In this document: piece by piece, positions 35,949-44,613 of the stretch | How positions within the stretch are numbered: position 1 is the first letter of the stretch | Layout of the letters: each line of letters starts with the position of its first letter | Source of the DNA: Actinokineospora auranticolor | GTDB taxonomy: Bacteria > Actinomycetota > Actinomycetes > Mycobacteriales > Pseudonocardiaceae | Length of the DNA: 64,000 nucleotides | Direction of reading: 5' to 3' | Assembly (NCBI RefSeq): GCF_002934265.1 | Contig: NZ_PTIX01000019.1 | Coordinates: 84,084 to 148,083 of the forward strand | Position numbers and translations under genes: made by a program | Notes under the pieces: generated by a model | The model's input: only the letters and a program-made list of their open reading frames with translations | The model's database searches: none | What the model was told of the DNA's origin: nothing

Positions 35949-36716
35949 TCAGTTGGCGGTCCAGCCGCCGTCGACCGGCAGCGAGGCGCCGGTGACGTGG
36001 GCCGCGTGCCTGCCGCACAGCCAGAGCACGAGGTCGGCGACGTCTTCCGGGGCGATCAACCGCCGGATCGGGGCGCGGTCGAGCAGCACCTGTTCGACGA
36101 CCTCGTCGGGGTCGATGCCGTGCGCGGCGGCCTGGTCGGCGATCTGGGCCTCGACCAGCGGGGTGCGCACGTACCCGGGACTGACGCAGTTGCTCGTCAC
36201 CCCGTGCGGCGCGCCCTCCACGGCGGCGACCTTGGACAGGCCCTCCACCGCGTGCTTGGCGGCCACGTAGGCGGCCTTGTACGCGCTGGCCCGCAGGCCG
36301 TGGACGCTGGAGATGTTCACGATCCGTCCCCACTCCCGCGCGTACATGTGCGGCAGGCAGCGGCGCATCAGCAGGAACGGTGCGGTGACCATCACCCGCT
36401 GGATGAGGTCGAACCGCTCCACCGGGAACTCGTGCAGCGGCGCCACGTGCTGGATACCGGCGTTGTTGACCAGCACGTCCACCTCGGCGGGCAGCGCGTC
36501 CACCGAGGCTTGGTCCGCCAGGTCGACCACATGCGCGTGACCGCCGACCGAGGCGGCCACTTCCTCCGCCGCGTCCCCTGACCGATCGACCACGTGCACC
36601 TCCGCGCCTGCCCCCGCCAGGGCGAGCACGCACGCCCGGCCGATGCCGCTCGCACCGCCGGTCACCAGCGCGGTACGCCCGCGCAGGCCGTCGTTGTGAT
36701 CCGGGCCACTAGTCAT
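35949..36716 (-). CDS. bdhA: 3-hydroxybutyrate dehydrogenase-like short-chain dehydrogenase
   Basis: A 255-residue classical SDR. The cofactor motif is TGGASGIGRA (residues about 19-28), NNAG occurs at about 85, and the catalytic Ser-Tyr-Lys are in NISSVHGLRAS and YKAAYVAAKHA. The segment YVRTPLVEAQIADQAAAHGI is characteristic of D-3-hydroxybutyrate dehydrogenases, which interconvert 3-hydroxybutyrate and acetoacetate with NAD(H). It heads the dehydrogenase/MHS symporter/PucR cluster, which supports growth on or turnover of hydroxybutyrate. Confidence 0.85.
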   Translation of the reverse strand: MTSGPDHNDGLRGRTALVTGGASGIGRACVLALAGAGAEVHVVDRSGDAAEEVAASVGGHAHVVDLADQASVDALPAEVDVLVNNAGIQHVAPLHEFPVERFDLIQRVMVTAPFLLMRRCLPHMYAREWGRIVNISSVHGLRASAYKAAYVAAKHAVEGLSKVAAVEGAPHGVTSNCVSPGYVRTPLVEAQIADQAAAHGIDPDEVVEQVLLDRAPIRRLIAPEDVADLVLWLCGRHAAHVTGASLPVDGGWTAN

Positions 36717-36839
36717 GGTTGATCACGTTAGGTAAGCCCAGAGCGGCCTGCCATGTGCACACTGCCTACAACAATGCGTCGAGATGTAGTTGTGGCAACC
36801 ATGCCGACATGCGCACGGTTATCTGCGTAGGCTTACGGA

Positions 36840-37196
36840 GTGATTTGTCCGAAGTGCCAAAACACGATGCGCACCGTCGACCGCCTCGGCGTGCACATCG
36901 ACCAGTGCGATGGATGTCGGGGAATCTTCCTCGACCGTGGTGAGCTTGAGCAGATCGCCGCAGCCGAGCAGCGCCACTACACGCCCCCGCCGCCGTACCA
37001 GGGCGCACCGCCGCCCGCGGCCGGGTACCCGCCGCCGCCTCCGGCGCCCTACCCGCCGCAGGGGTACGCCGCGCACAGCTACCACGACTCCCCGCCTGGG
37101 TACCGCGACTCGCCCCCCGGGTACGGCCACCAGGGCCACTACGGGCACGGGCACAAGAAGCGCCGTAAGAGCTTCCTCGAAGACCTCTTCGACTGA
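36840..37196 (+). CDS. zf-TFIIB-type zinc-ribbon protein with Pro/Tyr/His-rich tail
   Basis: A 118-residue protein. Residues 1-40 form a TFIIB-like zinc ribbon with CPKC and CDGC knuckles followed by FLDRGELEQI. The rest is disordered: Pro/Tyr/Gly repeats, two SPPGYRDSPPGY copies, a His/Gly stretch and a basic KKRRKS before the acidic end. The function is unknown. The GTG at 36840 lies exactly 6 nt after TAGGCT and has no ribosome site (leaderless pattern). The next gene, also with an N-terminal zinc ribbon, begins 13 bp downstream. Confidence 0.82.
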   Translation: MICPKCQNTMRTVDRLGVHIDQCDGCRGIFLDRGELEQIAAAEQRHYTPPPPYQGAPPPAAGYPPPPPAPYPPQGYAAHSYHDSPPGYRDSPPGYGHQGHYGHGHKKRRKSFLEDLFD

Positions 37197-37209
37197 TCCG
37201 TTGAACCCG

Positions 37210-37815
37210 ATGATCTGCGCGGCCTGCGGTGAGTGGGCCGACGAGCCTCGGGTCGACGGGCCTGTCCTGGTCTGCGGGTTCTGCGGGCACCGGGAGCCGT
37301 TCGCCAGACTCCCGGTGTTCGCCCTGACCGGACCGAGCGGCACCGGCAAGTCCACCGTGTGCCGCAGGCTCTGCGCGCGCCTGTCCGACCGCGCCGTCGT
37401 GCTGGAGCAGGACGTCCTCTGGGTCGGCGCGCTGCGGGACCCGTATGACGACTACGCCGCGTTCCGCCAGACCTGGCTGCGCACGGCCGCGATGGTCAAC
37501 CAGAACGGCCGCCCGACGGTGTTGTGCGGCACGGTCGCGCCCCCGCAGTTCGAGCAGCGCCCGGAACGGGTCCTCTTCTCCGAGATCCACTACCTGGCCT
37601 TGGTGGCGGACGATGACGTCTTGGCCGCGCGGTTGCGCGCGCGCCCCGCGTGGCGCGGGTGGGACGACGAGCAGCGCATCACCGACATGCTCGCGTTCAA
37701 CGCGTGGGTGAAGTCCACCCAGACGACCCCGCCGATGACCCTCCTCGACACCACCGACGCACCGGTAGAGGAAACCGTGGACGCGGTGGTCGAGTGGGTC
37801 CTATCGCGCCTCTAG
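37210..37815 (+). CDS. Zinc-ribbon P-loop kinase-like NTPase
   Basis: A 201-residue protein with an N-terminal Cys4 ribbon (CAACGEW and CGFCGH, residues about 3-25) joined to a small P-loop domain with Walker A GPSGTGKST and a Walker-B-like LEQDVLW. Size and layout resemble nucleoside/aminoglycoside-type small kinases that act on metabolites, although AAA-type naming is common. The ribbon fusion is unusual. The ATG at 37210 (or TTG at 37201, in frame) is 13 bp after the zf-TFIIB gene, so the two are probably one transcript. Confidence 0.72.
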   Translation: MICAACGEWADEPRVDGPVLVCGFCGHREPFARLPVFALTGPSGTGKSTVCRRLCARLSDRAVVLEQDVLWVGALRDPYDDYAAFRQTWLRTAAMVNQNGRPTVLCGTVAPPQFEQRPERVLFSEIHYLALVADDDVLAARLRARPAWRGWDDEQRITDMLAFNAWVKSTQTTPPMTLLDTTDAPVEETVDAVVEWVLSRL

Positions 37816-37819
37816 TGGT

Positions 37820-38326
37820 TCACGGGCCGACGGTGCCGTCGACCGCCTCGCGCAGCAGGTCGGCGTGCCCGTTGTGGCGCGCGTACTCCCCGATCATGTG
37901 CATCATTACCGCGCGCAGCGAGATATCCATGTCGCGCCGCTCGTACCGGTAGACGTTGTCGAGCGAATCGACCGTCGCCTCGATCCGCCGTGCGTGCTCG
38001 ATCTCCCGCTCCCACGCCGCGTAGGCCTCATGCGCTGTCGCCCCGTCGGTGTTGAACGCGGCCTGGAAGTCTCCGGTGTCCGACCACACTCGTGGCACGT
38101 CTTCGCGGTTCACGACCAATCGGAACCAGACGCGCTCCACCTCGGCCATGTGTCGTAGTAGCCCCAGCAGCGACAACGTCGACGGTGGCGACGCCTGCTG
38201 TCGCAGCTGCTCGTCGTCGAGCCCGTCGCACTTCAGCGCCAAGGTCGCGCGTTGGAAATCGAGGTAGCCCCGGAGGGTCTCGCGTTCGGTCGTGGTCGTG
38301 GGCGGCATCAAACGTTCGATCGACAT
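37820..38326 (-). CDS. DinB/DUF664-family four-helix protein
   Basis: A 168-residue DinB-like protein. Three candidate metal-ligand histidines are visible: one in LLGLLRHMAEVE and two in HMIGEYARHNGHADLLRE, the usual DinB pattern. Actinobacterial members are often mycothiol-dependent enzymes or maleylpyruvate isomerase relatives, consistent with mycothiol synthesis in this organism, but the substrate is unknown. Start codons at 38326 and 38338 are both possible; neither has a strong ribosome site. It is convergent with the P-loop gene, with 4 bp between stops. Confidence 0.8.
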   Translation of the reverse strand: MSIERLMPPTTTTERETLRGYLDFQRATLALKCDGLDDEQLRQQASPPSTLSLLGLLRHMAEVERVWFRLVVNREDVPRVWSDTGDFQAAFNTDGATAHEAYAAWEREIEHARRIEATVDSLDNVYRYERRDMDISLRAVMMHMIGEYARHNGHADLLREAVDGTVGP

Positions 38327-38438
38327 GTGCCGAATCATGCCCGCGCCGTGTGATCGGTCCCACCGGAATACGTGCAAGCACTCTGCTTGCAGGAGCTAGC
38401 ACGCGGGCGTACCGTTGGTGGTGGGACGAGGAGGGCCG

Positions 38439-38900
38439 ATGGACGAACCCGGTGAGAGCAGCCCGATGGACAGGGTCGCGGGCCTCGGGCGCGACATCGG
38501 CGAGTACATCAAGCAGCAGCGCAACCACGCCAAGATCTCGGTGCGCCAGCTGGCGAGGCTCGCGGGTGTCTCCAACCCGTACCTCAGCCAGATCGAACGC
38601 GGCCTGCGCAGGCCGAGCGCGGAGATCCTGCAGCAGATCGCCAAGGGGCTGCGGATCTCGGCCGAGGCGCTGTACGTGCAAGCGGGGATCCTCGACCTCC
38701 CGACCGGGGGGCCGATCACGGACGCCGTGCGCGCCGACCCAGACCTGACCGAGCGGCAGAAGCAGGTGCTTCTGGACATCTACGAGTCCTTCCGCCGCGA
38801 GAACTCCGCCACCCGGTCCGCGACTTCCACTGTGGACACCGGGCGAGCTCAACCGAGGAGTGAAGACGATGACCCAGAAGACCCTGCCGACCGACGGTGA
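38439..38900 (+). CDS. XRE-family regulator upstream of hbhA (Rv0474-like)
   Basis: A 153-residue protein with a Cro/C1-type helix-turn-helix at residues about 18-75 (ISVRQLARLAGVSNPYLSQIERG, then SAEILQQIAKGLRIS) and a charged C-terminal tail. The adjacency to an HbhA-like gene and a DUF2516 gene mirrors M. tuberculosis Rv0474-Rv0476. The ATG at 38439 follows GGAGGG. Its 3' end overlaps the hbhA start by 32 bp, so the two are coupled and it may autoregulate the operon (inference). Confidence 0.88.
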   Translation: MDEPGESSPMDRVAGLGRDIGEYIKQQRNHAKISVRQLARLAGVSNPYLSQIERGLRRPSAEILQQIAKGLRISAEALYVQAGILDLPTGGPITDAVRADPDLTERQKQVLLDIYESFRRENSATRSATSTVDTGRAQPRSEDDDPEDPADRR

Positions 38901-39507
38901 CACCCGCCGCGCGGGTGACCTGGTGCACACCGCGCTGGAGCAGGCCCGCACCCCGCTGCTCGCCGCGCTGGGCGCGGGCGACCTGGCCGCGAAGGCCGTG
39001 CTGGACGCGGTCGGCAAGGCCAAGGCGCGCGCCGAGGCCACCCGCGGCGACCTGCCCACCGACATCGGCGGCCTGCGCGACCGCTTCGACCCGGCCGAGC
39101 TGCGCAGGCTCATCGACGAGTACACCGGCGCGGCGGTCCGGCTCTACCAGCAGCTCGCCGAGCACGGCGAGGACGCGCTGGGCAAGCTGCGGTCGCAGCC
39201 GCAGGTCAAGAAGCTGGAAGAGGCCATTGAGGCCGCTCAGAGCCGGGTCGGCGACGCGGCGGGCGACGCTCGGACCCTGGCCGAGGAGATCTTCACCAAG
39301 GTGACCCGCAAGACCCGTGAGGCCGGTGAGAAGACCGCCACCGCCGCCGAGGACGCCGCCGCCGAGGTGGCGGAGACCGTGCTCGACGCGGGCGACGAGG
39401 TCGCCACCGAGATTCGCGCCACTACGGAGCGGGTCGCGGACAAGGCGGACAAGGCTGCTCGCAAGCCCACGGTGCGGAAGGCCCCGGCGAAGCCGACTTC
39501 CGAGTGA
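38869..39507 (+). CDS. hbhA: HbhA-like heparin-binding hemagglutinin homologue
   Basis: A 212-residue, almost wholly helical protein: Ala/Glu/Arg heptad-like sequence through residues about 10-185 and a Lys/Ala/Pro-rich C-terminus (DKAARKPTVRKAPAKPTSE). This is the layout of mycobacterial HBHA, a surface/membrane-associated coiled coil whose basic tail binds sulfated glycans and which affects lipid inclusions and growth. The tail here is shorter and has fewer lysine repeats than in mycobacteria, so heparin binding is doubtful. The ATG at 38869 follows GAGGAG; gene order supports orthology. Confidence 0.85.
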   Translation: MTQKTLPTDGDTRRAGDLVHTALEQARTPLLAALGAGDLAAKAVLDAVGKAKARAEATRGDLPTDIGGLRDRFDPAELRRLIDEYTGAAVRLYQQLAEHGEDALGKLRSQPQVKKLEEAIEAAQSRVGDAAGDARTLAEEIFTKVTRKTREAGEKTATAAEDAAAEVAETVLDAGDEVATEIRATTERVADKADKAARKPTVRKAPAKPTSE

Positions 39508-39516
39508 ACGACTTGG

Positions 39517-39548
39517 CCCCGTGCACTCCTGAGTGTGAGTGCGCGGGG
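39517..39548 (+). terminator. Hairpin after hbhA
   Basis: A 12-bp stem (CCCCGTGCACTC pairing GAGTGCGCGGGG, one non-Watson-Crick pair) with an 8-nt loop, 9 nt after the stop, followed by TCTTGT. Confidence 0.65.
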
Positions 39549-39589
39549 TCTTGTGGTGGAACCGCCCATATCGCACGTAGGCTGTCGGG

Positions 39590-39883
39590 GTGCCACCGCT
39601 CGCGTACGGGATCCTGAAGGTTATCGACTGGGCCGCGGTCCCCGTCGCGGTCTTCGCCCTCATCCACGCGCTGCTGCAGCGACCGGACGCGTACTCCGCC
39701 GCCGAGCGCATGACCAAGCCCGCCTGGGTGGGGATCACCGCGGGCGCCACCGCCGCGCTGTTCCTGTTCAGCTTCGCGGGCACCGGCTGGATCTTCTGGA
39801 TGGCCGGTCTGGTCGCAGCCCTGGTCTACATCGTTGACGTGCGGCCCCGCCTGATCGAGGTGCAGCGCGGCCAGCGGTGGTGA
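39590..39883 (+). CDS. DUF2516 small membrane protein (Rv0476-like)
   Basis: A 97-residue protein with two to three transmembrane segments (residues about 5-27, 45-65 and 67-85), matching DUF2516. The function is unknown. The GTG at 39590 has TAGGCT exactly 6 nt upstream and no ribosome site, the leaderless pattern also seen at 36840. Its stop overlaps the next ATG by one base. Position after hbhA matches the mycobacterial order. Confidence 0.85.
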   Translation: MPPLAYGILKVIDWAAVPVAVFALIHALLQRPDAYSAAERMTKPAWVGITAGATAALFLFSFAGTGWIFWMAGLVAALVYIVDVRPRLIEVQRGQRW

Positions 39884-40602
39884 TGTCCCGGGCCAACGGG
39901 GCCGGTGAACCACGCACGGTAATCGTTCCTGGTCTGGGTGCCACCGCCGGGGAAGCGCGAATCCCCGCGTCGGGGTTGCCGGGTACGCGGATCGTGCTGA
40001 CCTTGCCCTCGCACGCCGACGCTCCCGACGCGTCCCCGGACTACTGGACCTATCCGACCATCGCCGCGGACATCGCTCCGGCGTTGGAAGGCGTCCGGCA
40101 GGCCGTGGGCGTCTCGTTGGGCGCGGCGGCGTTGTGCGCGCTGCTGTCGACCACACCGCACGCCCTCGACCGGGTAGTGCTGATGTTGCCTGCGGCGCTG
40201 TCCAAGCCGCGACAAGCCGAATCCGCCGACCTTGTGCTGGAGATGTCCACCGCAGCCGAGGCAGGCGACAGGGGCAGACTCCGCGCGCTTGTCGCCGCAG
40301 GGGCACCCGCCGGTCTCGACACATACGTGGACGAACGCACCGACGCCCTCTTGCGCCTAGGCCCCGCCCTGCACGCGGTTGCCCGCCAAGTACCGGTGCC
40401 GGACCCGGCCACGCTGGAACAGGTCGATGCCGATGTCCTCGTAGTCGCCGCGATGGGCGATTTGCTGCACCCGACGGAGACCGCCGAAGAGGTCGTGGGA
40501 GCGCTACCTACGGCGCGATTGGTCCGTTTCGACTCTCCGGCACCCATGGTCACGCACCGCAGGGAGCTCCGTGCGCTGCTCACGGACTTCCTCGGTCGGT
40601 AA
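39883..40602 (+). CDS. Alpha/beta hydrolase-like protein
   Basis: A 239-residue protein with alpha/beta-hydrolase features: VIVPGLGATAG near the N-terminus (oxyanion loop), nucleophile elbow GVSLGAAAL at about residue 67, a late Asp in VVAAMGDLLHP and a His in PMVTHRREL. The fold is well supported, the substrate unknown. It begins within the stop of the DUF2516 gene (TGATG overlap), so it is translated in the same unit. Confidence 0.75.
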   Translation: MSRANGAGEPRTVIVPGLGATAGEARIPASGLPGTRIVLTLPSHADAPDASPDYWTYPTIAADIAPALEGVRQAVGVSLGAAALCALLSTTPHALDRVVLMLPAALSKPRQAESADLVLEMSTAAEAGDRGRLRALVAAGAPAGLDTYVDERTDALLRLGPALHAVARQVPVPDPATLEQVDADVLVVAAMGDLLHPTETAEEVVGALPTARLVRFDSPAPMVTHRRELRALLTDFLGR

Positions 40603-40619
40603 ACGCTATCCTCGGGCGG

Positions 40620-41159
40620 GTGACGTGGACCATCGCCGGAACCCTGACCGTCTTGCCCGCAGCCGAGCACCCCGAACTGCTGGCCGAGCCCGTCGCCAAG
40701 GCGATCACCGACCTCGACGCCACGCGCATCGGCGTCGCCGAGATCGACCCCGAGCTCGCCGACACGGCCGCGTTCTGCGAGCACTACGGCTCGTCGCTGA
40801 GCGCGTCGGCCAACTGCGTGGTCGTGCTGGGCAAACGCGGCGGTGAGGAGCGGCTCGCCGCCTGCCTGGTGCTCGCCACCACGCGCGCCGACGTCAACGG
40901 GGTGCTGCGCAAGCTGCTGGACGTCCGCAAGGCGTCCTTCGCGCCCATGGACCGCGCGGTGGAGCAGAGCGGGATGGCCTACGGCGGGATCACCCCCGTC
41001 GGTCTGCCCGCCGACTGGCCCCTCTACATCGACGCGGCCGTCGCCGCGGCGCCCGAGCTCGTCATCGGCAGCGGTATCCGCGGCAGCAAGCTCTTCGTCC
41101 CCGGCGACCTCTTGGCCGCGCTGCCCACCGCACAAGTAGTAGATGGTCTCGCGCGATAG
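40620..41159 (+). CDS. YbaK/EbsC-family protein (putative aminoacyl-tRNA deacylase)
   Basis: A 179-residue protein resembling the YbaK/ProX editing domain: the central CVVVLGKRGGEERLAACLV strand with a Lys, the DVRKASFAP segment, and the PVGLP...YIDAAVAAAPELVIGSGIRGSKL region near the C-terminus (read in parts). YbaK-type domains hydrolyse mischarged Cys- or Ala-tRNA. The GTG at 40620 is 17 bp after the hydrolase stop; TATCCT lies 7 nt upstream, so an independent leaderless start is possible. Confidence 0.8.
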   Translation: MTWTIAGTLTVLPAAEHPELLAEPVAKAITDLDATRIGVAEIDPELADTAAFCEHYGSSLSASANCVVVLGKRGGEERLAACLVLATTRADVNGVLRKLLDVRKASFAPMDRAVEQSGMAYGGITPVGLPADWPLYIDAAVAAAPELVIGSGIRGSKLFVPGDLLAALPTAQVVDGLAR

Positions 41160-41273
41160 ACCGAACGAGCGGCCTTTGCCCCGACGATCGTCGGGTTGAC
41201 GCCACATTCCCTGTTCTGCCCCGCATTCCTGTGCTTGCATACGCCCCGTGGGCGGGTTGGAAGGGGCGAAGAA

Positions 41274-41966
41274 GTGACAACACAGACCGAGTTCGACACA
41301 ACCGCGGTCGAGCGGGGGACGATCCGGGTCGGCGTCGTGGACGACGAACCGATGGCGCGCTCGTTCGTGAGCAAGATCCTGGGCGCGGCAGCGGACGTCG
41401 AGGTGGTCGCCGAGGGCGCGGACGGCGCGGAGGCGCTGGAGTTGGTGCGCACCAAGGAACTCGACGTACTGCTGCTCGACCTGCGGATGCCGCGCATGGA
41501 CGGCCTCGATACCCTCCGGGAACTCCGCAGACAGGTGCGGGTCCCGGCCGTCGTGGTGCTGACCACCTTCCACGCGGACCAGGCCGTGGCCACGGCCCTC
41601 CGACTGGGTGCGAAGGGTTTCCTGCTCAAGCACATCGAGCCCGCCGAACTGGTGCGCGCCGTGCGGGTCGCGGCCAACGGTGGCGCGGTTCTGGACCCCG
41701 CGTTGACCAACGACCTGATGGGCCACTTGGCCACCCACCACCTCGACCGGATCGGCGCCGCCGCCGAGGTCGCGCGGCTGTCCGCGCGCCTGCGCGACGT
41801 GCTGCGGCTGGTCGGCATGGGGCGCAGCAACGGCGAGATCGCCGAAGAGCTGCGGTTGTCCGATTCCACCGTGCGCGGCTACGTGTCGGAAATCCTCGCG
41901 GCGACGGGTTGCGCCAACCGGGTTACCGCCGCCGTCTTGGCCCAACGCGCCGGTCTACTGGACTGA
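41274..41966 (+). CDS. NarL/FixJ-type response regulator
   Basis: A 230-residue response regulator. The receiver domain (residues about 17-135) has the acidic pair in VVDDEPMA, phospho-acceptor Asp69 in LLLDLRMP, a Thr in VLTTF and Lys in AKGFLLK. The C-terminal region (about 170-230) is a LuxR-type helix-turn-helix (NGEIAEELRLSDSTVRGYVSEIL). No histidine kinase gene is nearby, so the partner is elsewhere. The GTG at 41274 follows GGGGCGAAG. Its 3' end overlaps the convergent LOG-family gene by 12 bp. Confidence 0.87.
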   Translation: MTTQTEFDTTAVERGTIRVGVVDDEPMARSFVSKILGAAADVEVVAEGADGAEALELVRTKELDVLLLDLRMPRMDGLDTLRELRRQVRVPAVVVLTTFHADQAVATALRLGAKGFLLKHIEPAELVRAVRVAANGGAVLDPALTNDLMGHLATHHLDRIGAAAEVARLSARLRDVLRLVGMGRSNGEIAEELRLSDSTVRGYVSEILAATGCANRVTAAVLAQRAGLLD

Positions 41967-43076
41967 CGCGTACGAGACCAGGAACTCCACCGCTTCCGCG
42001 GCGTCGTCGGTGACCATCACCCACTGCTCGGCCGGACGTCCCCGGGCGAGCTTGCGCACCAACGACGCCGCCGGGACCTCCTCGGTCCAGAACCGGTGCC
42101 CGAGGAACACCATGGGCGCCGCGGGGCCGACCGAGCCGTAGTGGTTCTGGGTGTAGTCCTGGAAGACCTCCTGCACCGTCCCGGCGCTGCCCGGTGTGTA
42201 GACGATGCCCCCGGTCGCGACGGTCAGCAGGCCCTCTTCGCGGACCGAGTTGGCGAAGTACTTCGCGTGCAACTCGCAGAACGGGTTTGGCGGCTCGTGG
42301 CCGAAGAACCAGGTGGGAATGCCGATGGTGCGCGGTTTCTCGCCAACCGGCAGGTCCACCGCGAGACCCGCGGCGATCCAGCGGCCGATCTCGGCGGCGT
42401 CCACGGTCGAGCCGCTGGCGAACCGGGGCGCGGTGGCCAGGCCCGCCAGCACCTCGTCCACACCGGACCGGTCGCCCAGTCGGACGCCGAGCGGCACCGC
42501 CTCCATCGCGCCGGGGCCGCCACCGGTCAACACGGTGAACCCGGCCTTGCCCAGCAGCACGCCCAGCTCGACAGCGCCGCGGTAGCGGTCTGAGTCGCGG
42601 GTGAGCGCGTGCCCGCCCATGACCGCGACGGGCCTACCGGTCAGCACGTCGTCCAACGCCTCGGAGATGCTGTGGTCGTGCAGCCGCTCGGCCAGCGCGT
42701 GCAGCGGGTCCGGACGGGCACCCTGGGCCAGAGCGTGCTGGTAGATCCGCGCGTCGGGGGTGTCCGCGTAGGACTCCGGGCGGGCCGGTTCGAAGCCGTC
42801 GAACAGCTCGGCGCAGGTGTAGAGCCGCGATCGATAGACCTCGTAGGGCAGCCCGGGCACGATCGGGAACAGCAGCGCCCCCGCCGCGTGCGCGCGCCGC
42901 TGGGTCTCAGGCCGCAGCGTGCACCCCAGGAAGAGGGCACCGTCGAGGGCCGTCCGCAGCAGCTCGTCGTCCGCCGGATCGGTCAGGTCGAGGGTCGACA
43001 AGGTCACATTGCGCAGGTCATGCCCGTTGTCGCGGTGTTCGCGCAGCAACTCCGCATCGGCGATCTCGATCCGCAC
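41955..43076 (-). CDS. LOG-family (lysine-decarboxylase-like Rossmann) protein, long form
   Basis: A 373-residue protein. The C-terminal half has the LOG/YggA-type Rossmann fold: VMGGHALTR, LTGGGPGAMEA, and a PGSAGTVQE motif corresponding to the PGGxGTxxE nucleotide-binding signature. Known members are cytokinin-activating or nucleotide 5'-monophosphate phosphoribohydrolases. The N-terminal about 140 residues form an extra domain that resembles the long actinobacterial variant. The activity here is inferred. It converges on the response-regulator gene. Confidence 0.8.
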   Translation of the reverse strand: MRIEIADAELLREHRDNGHDLRNVTLSTLDLTDPADDELLRTALDGALFLGCTLRPETQRRAHAAGALLFPIVPGLPYEVYRSRLYTCAELFDGFEPARPESYADTPDARIYQHALAQGARPDPLHALAERLHDHSISEALDDVLTGRPVAVMGGHALTRDSDRYRGAVELGVLLGKAGFTVLTGGGPGAMEAVPLGVRLGDRSGVDEVLAGLATAPRFASGSTVDAAEIGRWIAAGLAVDLPVGEKPRTIGIPTWFFGHEPPNPFCELHAKYFANSVREEGLLTVATGGIVYTPGSAGTVQEVFQDYTQNHYGSVGPAAPMVFLGHRFWTEEVPAASLVRKLARGRPAEQWVMVTDDAAEAVEFLVSYASVQ

Positions 43077-43119
43077 GCCGGTAGCCTACGGAGACCCGGC
43101 CACCGACGTACGGAGAATG

Positions 43120-43554
43120 ATGAACCAGGTGCAGGCACTCGCCGAACGCACGATCGCGGCACCCGTGGACCGGGTTCGGGCCGCCGTGGCCGACTACGCG
43201 GGCGTCCGAGGGCGGATCCTCACACCGCACTTCAGCGAGTACGAGGTCCGGTCGGGCGGGGTCGGTGCCGGGACCGTGGCGCACTGGCGGTTGCAGGCCA
43301 CGAGCAAGCGGGTGCGGGACTGCGTGGTCGAGGTCAGCGAGCCGAGGCCGGGGAGTCTGGTGGAAGCGGACCGCAACTCCACACTTGTCACGACTTGGAC
43401 GGTCGAGGGCTCGGACAGCGTCTCCACCGTGCGTATCGCCACTACGTGGGAGGGCGCCAACGGTGTCGGGGGGTTCTTCGAACGCCTCTTCGCCCCGGCG
43501 GGTCTCAAGCGCATTCACGACCAGGTGCTGGCGAACCTGGCCAAGGAGTTCTAG
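43120..43554 (+). CDS. SRPBCC-fold (polyketide cyclase/dehydrase-like) protein
   Basis: A 144-residue START-like protein. It begins with the family pattern ERTIAAPVDRVRAAVADY and ends in a long helix (LKRIHDQVLANLAKEF) that packs against the cavity. Such proteins bind hydrophobic ligands or act as toxin/cyclase-like factors; function unknown. GGAG precedes tandem ATG codons at 43117 and 43120; the second has the better spacing. It stands alone between two minus-strand genes. Confidence 0.78.
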   Translation: MNQVQALAERTIAAPVDRVRAAVADYAGVRGRILTPHFSEYEVRSGGVGAGTVAHWRLQATSKRVRDCVVEVSEPRPGSLVEADRNSTLVTTWTVEGSDSVSTVRIATTWEGANGVGGFFERLFAPAGLKRIHDQVLANLAKEF

Positions 43555-43579
43555 GTCAAGCCGCTAGGGGTGTCGATCG

Positions 43580-44431
43580 TCAGCCGAGCGCCTGCATGAA
43601 GGGGAGATAAGCGCGTCGGCGGTCACCCGGGAATGGGCGACCGCCGAGGGACATGATGTCGGTGTGGAAGGTCGGGGACAGACCGCGTTCGGTCACCCAC
43701 CGGCCCAGATCGGGGTGCGTGGTGGCCGCGTCAACGCGGATCGGACCTCCGGCGTCCGCGGCCAAGTCGGCCACGAGCGCGCGGGCCGCGTCGTCGTCGG
43801 GGGCGATGAGCGGGCCGATGATCGCGGTGGGCGCGTCTGCTCCCGCGCGCCACGTGCCCGCGTAGGCGGTGATCCGGTCGTCCGACTCGACCACGCGCAC
43901 GTGGTCGGCGAAGTCGAACAGTCCGGACAAGACGCCGGACCGGTCCGCGCCGAACACCTCCCGGTCCAGCGCGAGGATGGCGGGCAGGTCGGCGGGACAG
44001 GCCGGGCGGGTGCGCCCGGACCGCTCCGCGTCCAGCACGCCGACCCGGATGTCGGCCTCGGCGACGGAGTGGAAGCCGAGCTTCTCGTAGAGGGGCTTGC
44101 CCAGCGGGGTGGCGTAGAGGTGCGGGGTGGCCGTGCCCGCTTCGGCGATGACGTGCCGCATGAGGCGCGTGCCGAGGCCCCGGCCCTCGAACCGGGCGGC
44201 CACCAGCACCATGCTGATGGCCGCCAGGTCGCCGGTGCGGGTCAGGATCGCCGAGGCGACCAGCCCGCCGGACTGGTCGGTGAGGCCGTAGCCCTGCCCG
44301 ACGCGCAGCAGGAAATCCCACTTGCGGTCCTCGTGGGGCCACTCGCGGTCCGCCGCGAGGGCGAGGCAGGCGGATAGGTCGTTGGTGGACAGCGGAATCA
44401 GGGTGGTGTTGCGAACATCCCCAGTGGTCAC
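43580..44431 (-). CDS. GNAT acetyltransferase with C-terminal second domain
   Basis: A 283-residue protein. The N-terminal GNAT domain (residues about 10-130) shows motif A in VAARFEGRGLGTRLM (acetyl-CoA pyrophosphate loop, GRGLGT) and YEKLGFHSV in motif B. The C-terminal half (about 140-283) resembles the accessory domain of YitH-type acetyltransferases. It transfers acetyl groups to an unknown small molecule or protein. The GTG start at 44431 is divergent from the purU terminator region. Confidence 0.85.
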   Translation of the reverse strand: MTTGDVRNTTLIPLSTNDLSACLALAADREWPHEDRKWDFLLRVGQGYGLTDQSGGLVASAILTRTGDLAAISMVLVAARFEGRGLGTRLMRHVIAEAGTATPHLYATPLGKPLYEKLGFHSVAEADIRVGVLDAERSGRTRPACPADLPAILALDREVFGADRSGVLSGLFDFADHVRVVESDDRITAYAGTWRAGADAPTAIIGPLIAPDDDAARALVADLAADAGGPIRVDAATTHPDLGRWVTERGLSPTFHTDIMSLGGRPFPGDRRRAYLPFMQALG

Positions 44432-44613
44432 GCGTGAGATCGTCCCGCCGATTTGCGTTGTGGGGCAACCGAATTAGTCGCCATAGCGCCAATGGCCAAG
44501 TTCGTCAAACGGCTATCCCCCTGCCATCGAGTGAATGACACGCGGGCTCGGGCGGCATAACGTTGAAGTGTCTCCCCGGAAGGAAACCGTTATGCGCCAA
44601 CAGCTTTCCCCTG

